Source: JBDSLU01 sp039916225
GTDB taxonomy: Bacteria > Acidobacteriota > Vicinamibacteria > Vicinamibacterales > Vicinamibacteraceae
DNA length: 16,459 nt
Direction: 5' to 3'
Assembly (NCBI GenBank): GCA_039916225.1
Contig: JBDSLU010000370.1
Span: 1 to 16,459, forward strand
Shown piece by piece: positions 13,366 through 16,459 of the stretch (position 1 is its first letter; every line of letters starts with the position of its first letter). The notes under the pieces are model-generated. The model saw only the letters and a list, made by a program, of their open reading frames with translations. It was not told the DNA's origin and made no database searches. The position numbers and the translations under genes are program-made.

Positions 13366-13776
13366 TCAGAATCGCCACTGCAGCCGGACGGCGCGTCCCT
13401 GCCGATCGGCCCGAATGTTGACTGTTACCGGCACGGCGGCCGGCCGCTTGCCCTTGTGGAGTGTGTCGACCAGCCAGCCGACGCCGGCACCGGCACCGGC
13501 GCCGAGACCGGCAAACACAGCGTAGGTCGGCAGCTCGGCTGGGGCGTCGCACAGGTTGTGGCACTCGGCGTAGATCGCGCCGGTGAAAAGGACGCCACCA
13601 ATGGCGCCCAGGGCGGCACCGATGGCGACGCCGTTGCCGACCGGGTCGTCGTAGCGCTCGGTCGCCGACGGAGCGCCCGTGGACTGGGCGACAGCGGGCG
13701 CGGCCGTCAGCACTGCGCTGGCGACGGTCAGCGCGACGAACAGATGATGGAGACGGAACGGCTGGGAGCGGAGCAT
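13366..13776 (-). CDS. Small glycine-zipper envelope protein
   Basis: This is a 136-residue protein with a signal peptide (LFVALTVASAVLTAAPAVAQ). Two Gly/Ala-rich hydrophobic stretches follow: GNGVAIGAALGAIGGVLFTGAIY and AVFAGLGAGAGAGVGWLVDTL. Between them is a loop with two cysteines (YAECHNLCDAPAE). This pattern is that of glycine-zipper proteins, which sit in or across the envelope. The C-terminus (VNIRADRQGRAVRLQWRF) ends in Phe after alternating residues, as a terminal beta strand might. The ATG at 13776 is chosen because AGAGGTGA (revcomp of 13782-13789) stands at ideal spacing and the signal peptide begins there; a longer in-frame reading to 13962 would overlap the preceding gene. The function is unknown. 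The deacetylase follows after 28 bases, suggesting a shared envelope role. Confidence 0.75.
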   Translation of the reverse strand: MLRSQPFRLHHLFVALTVASAVLTAAPAVAQSTGAPSATERYDDPVGNGVAIGAALGAIGGVLFTGAIYAECHNLCDAPAELPTYAVFAGLGAGAGAGVGWLVDTLHKGKRPAAVPVTVNIRADRQGRAVRLQWRF

Positions 13777-13823
13777 CGGGATCACCTCTGCCAGCCAATG
13801 CGCGACGCTCGCGACAGGCGGCT

Positions 13824-13863
13824 CACAAAACGAACGGCCGGGCCCGCCATGGTAGCCCGGCCG
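13824..13863 (-). terminator. Intrinsic terminator of the IPT-domain gene
   Basis: On the minus strand CGGCCGGGC (13863-13855) pairs perfectly with GCCCGGCCG (13843-13835) around an 11-base loop, and is followed by TTCGTTTTGTG (13834-13824). A nine-pair GC stem with a T-rich tail, 25 bases after the stop at 13889, is a good rho-independent terminator. It separates the large protein gene from the glycine-zipper gene. The rest of 13777-13888 holds only the ribosome site of the next gene. Confidence 0.75.
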
Positions 13864-13888
13864 CCGAGAGCGCACGTCGGAGGCGCGA

Positions 13889-16354
13889 CTACGGCAGGCG
13901 TGCTGCGCTGCCTTCGGCGCCGGTCGTTCGCGTCCGGTCGCCGACGGGTCTGGCGACCGCACGGTCGACGATCAGGTCGGCGGCCGGGTCGGCCCCTTCC
14001 ACCAGCACCGAGAAGCGCCGGCCGGCCGCAGCCGGGAAGGCGCTGGCGAACGGCACCTCGACTCGCGCGCCCGACGCCACCGGGAGCGTCGTCGCGACTT
14101 CGGCGCCATCCTCGAACAGCAGCGTGACCCGGACTTGGGTCGCCGCACCACGGTTGGAGACGGTCAGCGTCGTCGCGGCGGCGGTGCTGCCGGGCTCACT
14201 GTCCGCCATCAGCCAGCGCGCTCCGCCGATGCGAGCGTCGTCGCCTGACGCCACTGCCGCCGAGGTTCGGCCAGCCTGTGTGGCGCCGCTGCGCGGCACG
14301 GCCGAGCTCGCTTCCGTGACGTAGCTGGTCCGCTCGACGACGATGGGCGTGGCTTCGAGCGTGCGAATCTCCGCACCGACCTCGGTCGCGGCGAGTGACG
14401 GATCCTGGCGATCGACCCAGATCGTCGCGCGGCTGTGGGCAGCGACCGGGTAGCTCCGGACGAGCGGTTCGGCACCATCCGGTCGGAGGTAGCTGACCTG
14501 GACCTGCGCGTCGGTCTCGCCGGGGTTGAGGACGAGATAGAACAGCTCGGAGGCCGCGGCGGTCGACTCCGGGGCGAGGGACCACGTCGCCGACGGCTCG
14601 TCGACGGCCGTCGCCACGCTCGCGGCCCGGCCGGCGGGACCGAAGGAAACGCGCCGATCCAGGGCGACGACGCCGTCCGCCTCGAGGACCGTCGAGAAGG
14701 ACGCTCCGGCGAGCTCGGGGACGGTGCTGAGATCGACGGTGCGGCGCGACCGGGCCGGCACGTCGATCTGCTGACGGGCGCTGGCGCCGGTCGCGGTCAG
14801 GAACGTCAGCAGGACGTGGGCGTCGGCCTGTTCCGGGTTGGCGATGGCGAGCCGCGTGTGCATCTGCTCGCTCTCGATGCCTTCCGCGAGATAGCGGCGG
14901 ATCACGCCACGCGGATGCGAACCCGCGGCGAACTCGGCGTCGTTCGATACGCCGTCGCCGTCCGGATCGCCGGCCGCGCCGTCATCGCCGGCGGCCGACG
15001 CCGCGTCGAGGCCGTAGCGGGTTTCCCAGTCGGTCGGCAGTCCATCGGCATCCGCGTCGCCTTCGGCTGGCGGGACGGACGCTTCCGCCGACGCGCCGTC
15101 GACGGAGTTGGCGTCGGCGGACCGCGCCCCGAGCGCATCGCTCTCGGCTGCCGCGCTCTCAACAGCGTCCAACGTTTGCGGCGCCAGCGACGTCATCGTC
15201 GCCGAGCTGGTCCCACCGCTGACGTAGGTGAACCCGCGCGGGGTGTTGGCCGACTGCCCGCTCGGGTTGAAGACCTGCACGGGGTAACCGCCGACCGGCC
15301 GTGCTGGCGTTCGCGCGCGGAGTTGGGTTGCGCTGACGAAGGTGACCCCCGTCGCAGCGACGCCGCCGATCCGGATGGTCGCACCAGCCACGAAGTTGGT
15401 GCCGGTGACGGTGATCAGGGTGCCGCCGGAAGTGGGGCCGCTGAGCGGCGAGACCGCCGTCGCCGTCAGGGTCCCACTCGGCGGAGGCGGCGTCGAGCCG
15501 CTCGTGTAGGTGAAGCCGCGCGGCGTGTTGGCCGTCTGGCCATTGGGATTGCGCACCACGACGCTGTAGCCACCGACCGGCTTGGCGGGCGTCCGTGCCG
15601 TCAGTTGCGTCGAGCTCACGAAGGTGACGCCAGTCGCCGCCGTTCCGCCAATGGCGACGGTCGCGCCGGCGACGAAGCCCGTGCCGGTCACCGTGATCGC
15701 CGTACCGCCGCCAGTAGGCCCGCTCAACGGCGAGACGGCGGTAGCCGTCAAGGTTGCTGTCGGGGTGCTGGTGTAGGTGAACGCACCGGTACGAGTCGCG
15801 GCTCGGCCGTCGGGATTGGTGACCACGACGTCCCGCGCACCGGCGGTGCCGGCCGGCGTCCGCGCCGTGATTCCTGTGCTGCTGGCAAAGGCGACACTTG
15901 TCGCCGCCACGCCGCCCACGCGCACGGTCGCGCCGGAGACGAAGTTCGTGCCGGTCAGCGTGATGGTCGTCCCGCCGAGGGTCGGACCCGACGTGGGCGA
16001 GACGGCCGTCAGCGTCGGTGATGTGGGAGCCGGCGGCGTTCCCGCCACCGTGTAGGACACCTGTAGGGACGGGGCACTCGTCTGCCCGGTCGTGTTGTAG
16101 GCGACCACGCGGAAGTAGTAGGTCACCCCGGCCTGCAGCCCGGTCATCTGCCGGCTGGTAATACGGCCGACATCGAGGGTCGTGCTTGGGCTTCCGGCCA
16201 CGGTCCCGTACTGGATCCGGTAGCCGGCAAGGGTGCTTTCGGTGTTGGCGTTCCACGTCAGCGTCTGGGCTGACAGCGTCGTGGTCGAGGCCAGAGCCGC
16301 AAGACCGGCGAACGCGATCGCTCTAAGAACAGAAATCCGGAAGGGGGCCATCAC
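13889..16354 (-). CDS. Large secreted FN3 / IPT-TIG repeat protein
   Basis: This is an 821-residue exported protein. A signal peptide (about 1-29, ending TTTLSA/QT) leads to a fibronectin type III domain (31-103, WNANTESTLAGYRIQYG to TYYFRVVAYNTTGQTS). Three IPT/TIG domains follow (about 114-195, 201-285, 295-380), each starting AVSPxSGPTxGGT and ending GxFTY. The second and third are nearly the same. Next come a linker rich in Ala, Glu and Asp (390-432) and an Asp-rich calcium-type segment, DADADGLPTDWE then DPDGDGVSNDAEF (433-475), as in thrombospondin-3-like repeats. The C-terminal third holds three related beta-type repeats (about 495-580, 602-680, 726-800), each with a pattern like LxxANPE..A.V.LTFL....G and VPARSRRTVDLS. 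No sorting signal or membrane anchor is seen. This is probably a cell-surface or extracellular binding protein; partners are unknown. A second ATG at 16351 is equally possible. It is followed by a terminator. Confidence 0.88.
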   Translation of the reverse strand: MMAPFRISVLRAIAFAGLAALASTTTLSAQTLTWNANTESTLAGYRIQYGTVAGSPSTTLDVGRITSRQMTGLQAGVTYYFRVVAYNTTGQTSAPSLQVSYTVAGTPPAPTSPTLTAVSPTSGPTLGGTTITLTGTNFVSGATVRVGGVAATSVAFASSTGITARTPAGTAGARDVVVTNPDGRAATRTGAFTYTSTPTATLTATAVSPLSGPTGGGTAITVTGTGFVAGATVAIGGTAATGVTFVSSTQLTARTPAKPVGGYSVVVRNPNGQTANTPRGFTYTSGSTPPPPSGTLTATAVSPLSGPTSGGTLITVTGTNFVAGATIRIGGVAATGVTFVSATQLRARTPARPVGGYPVQVFNPSGQSANTPRGFTYVSGGTSSATMTSLAPQTLDAVESAAAESDALGARSADANSVDGASAEASVPPAEGDADADGLPTDWETRYGLDAASAAGDDGAAGDPDGDGVSNDAEFAAGSHPRGVIRRYLAEGIESEQMHTRLAIANPEQADAHVLLTFLTATGASARQQIDVPARSRRTVDLSTVPELAGASFSTVLEADGVVALDRRVSFGPAGRAASVATAVDEPSATWSLAPESTAAASELFYLVLNPGETDAQVQVSYLRPDGAEPLVRSYPVAAHSRATIWVDRQDPSLAATEVGAEIRTLEATPIVVERTSYVTEASSAVPRSGATQAGRTSAAVASGDDARIGGARWLMADSEPGSTAAATTLTVSNRGAATQVRVTLLFEDGAEVATTLPVASGARVEVPFASAFPAAAGRRFSVLVEGADPAADLIVDRAVARPVGDRTRTTGAEGSAARLP
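15215..15751 (-). repeat. 282-bp tandem repeat encoding IPT domains 2 and 3
   Basis: The DNA at 15497-15751 and 15215-15469 encodes two closely similar IPT/TIG domains, with a period of 282 bases (94 codons). Shared residue runs include LTATAVSPLSGPT, ATGVTFVS and NTPRGFTY. This points to a domain duplication more recent than that of the first IPT domain. Confidence 0.75.
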
Positions 16355-16459
16355 GGGCCGCTGCTAGGGCAACCTGCGTGCCCCGGGCGGTGTGCGCCTC
16401 GCACTGCCTGAGTGGCAGCGTTTCATGACGCCTCGGTGCCAAAACCGCACATGGCTACA
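16355..16459 (-). other. Upstream region of the IPT-domain gene with overlapping inverted repeats
   Basis: These 105 bases precede the large secreted protein gene. CTGCC/GGCAG (16404-16408 with 16414-16418) can form a hairpin. TGGCA/TGCCA (16413-16417 with 16437-16441) can form another that uses the same bases, so only one can exist at a time. CGCCTCG occurs twice (16395-16401 and 16429-16435). I see no clear ribosome site or promoter, and I do not match a known riboswitch. Confidence 0.35.

Noticed and set aside
11463..13421. A 652-codon open frame antisense to leuC and the deacetylase
   Set aside because: Both genes on the other strand carry full catalytic motifs; the antisense translation shows no recognisable domain.
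13777..13962. N-terminal extension of the glycine-zipper protein to 13962
   Set aside because: It would run through the terminator and into the upstream gene, and would bury the signal peptide; the ATG at 13776 has a good ribosome site.
14435..16021. A 528-codon open frame antisense to the IPT-domain gene
   Set aside because: Its Arg/Gly-rich translation mirrors the repeats of the real gene and has no start signal or domain of its own.
16355..16459. Cyclic di-GMP or other riboswitch
   Set aside because: I compared it from memory with the GEMM core and found no conserved core or tetraloop pattern.

Overview
This is a GC-rich, gene-dense stretch of bacterial chromosome with no sign of phage, plasmid or insertion sequence. 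The leu and aro housekeeping genes, a LysR regulator with a divergent promoter, secreted Arg/Gly/Tyr-rich and IPT-domain proteins, and a two-gene LigC/LigD-polymerase set suggest a soil-type Acidobacteriota, possibly Vicinamibacteria (subdivision 6). That assignment is inferred from gene style and was not tested by a database search.

Layout, left to right. (1) 1-2033, minus: leuA (2033 to 840), then leuB starting at 746 and running off the left edge. A LysR-type regulator (2105-3043, plus) diverges from leuA across a short AT-rich region that carries a strong palindrome. (2) 3251-4240, plus: an exported Arg/Gly/Tyr-rich protein ending in a PEGA domain, behind a sigma-54-like promoter and closed by a strong hairpin. 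(3) 4443-6654, plus: DAHP synthase (shikimate pathway entry) followed after 37 bases by an ATP-dependent DNA ligase of LigC type. (4) 6599-9117, minus: a YcaQ-type DNA glycosylase overlapping the start of a LigD-type polymerase, whose 3' end overlaps ligC tail to tail. (5) 9202-9822, minus: leuD. (6) 9845-10873, plus: an unrecognised secreted protein lying between leuD and leuC on the opposite strand. (7) 10929-13776, minus: a glycine-zipper envelope protein, a secreted polysaccharide deacetylase and leuC, closely spaced and collinear. (8) 13889-16354, minus: a large secreted protein with one fibronectin type III domain, three IPT/TIG domains, a calcium-binding-like Asp-rich loop and three C-terminal beta-type repeats, followed by a convincing intrinsic terminator.

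Functionally, the window holds a nearly complete leucine branch: LeuA, LeuCD and LeuB, all on the minus strand but broken into two blocks. LeuA lacks the usual C-terminal feedback domain, so the divergent LysR protein is a plausible alternative point of control. Set between the leu blocks are a glycosylase, a gap-filling polymerase/primase and a ligase, which together could form a compact base-excision or crosslink-repair route. No Ku gene is visible. I see no tRNA, rRNA, CRISPR array or mobile element. The most notable non-coding signals are the leuA/LysR palindrome, a perfect 24-bp palindrome ahead of the glycosylase gene, and a 20-bp tandem duplication of the leuD tail.
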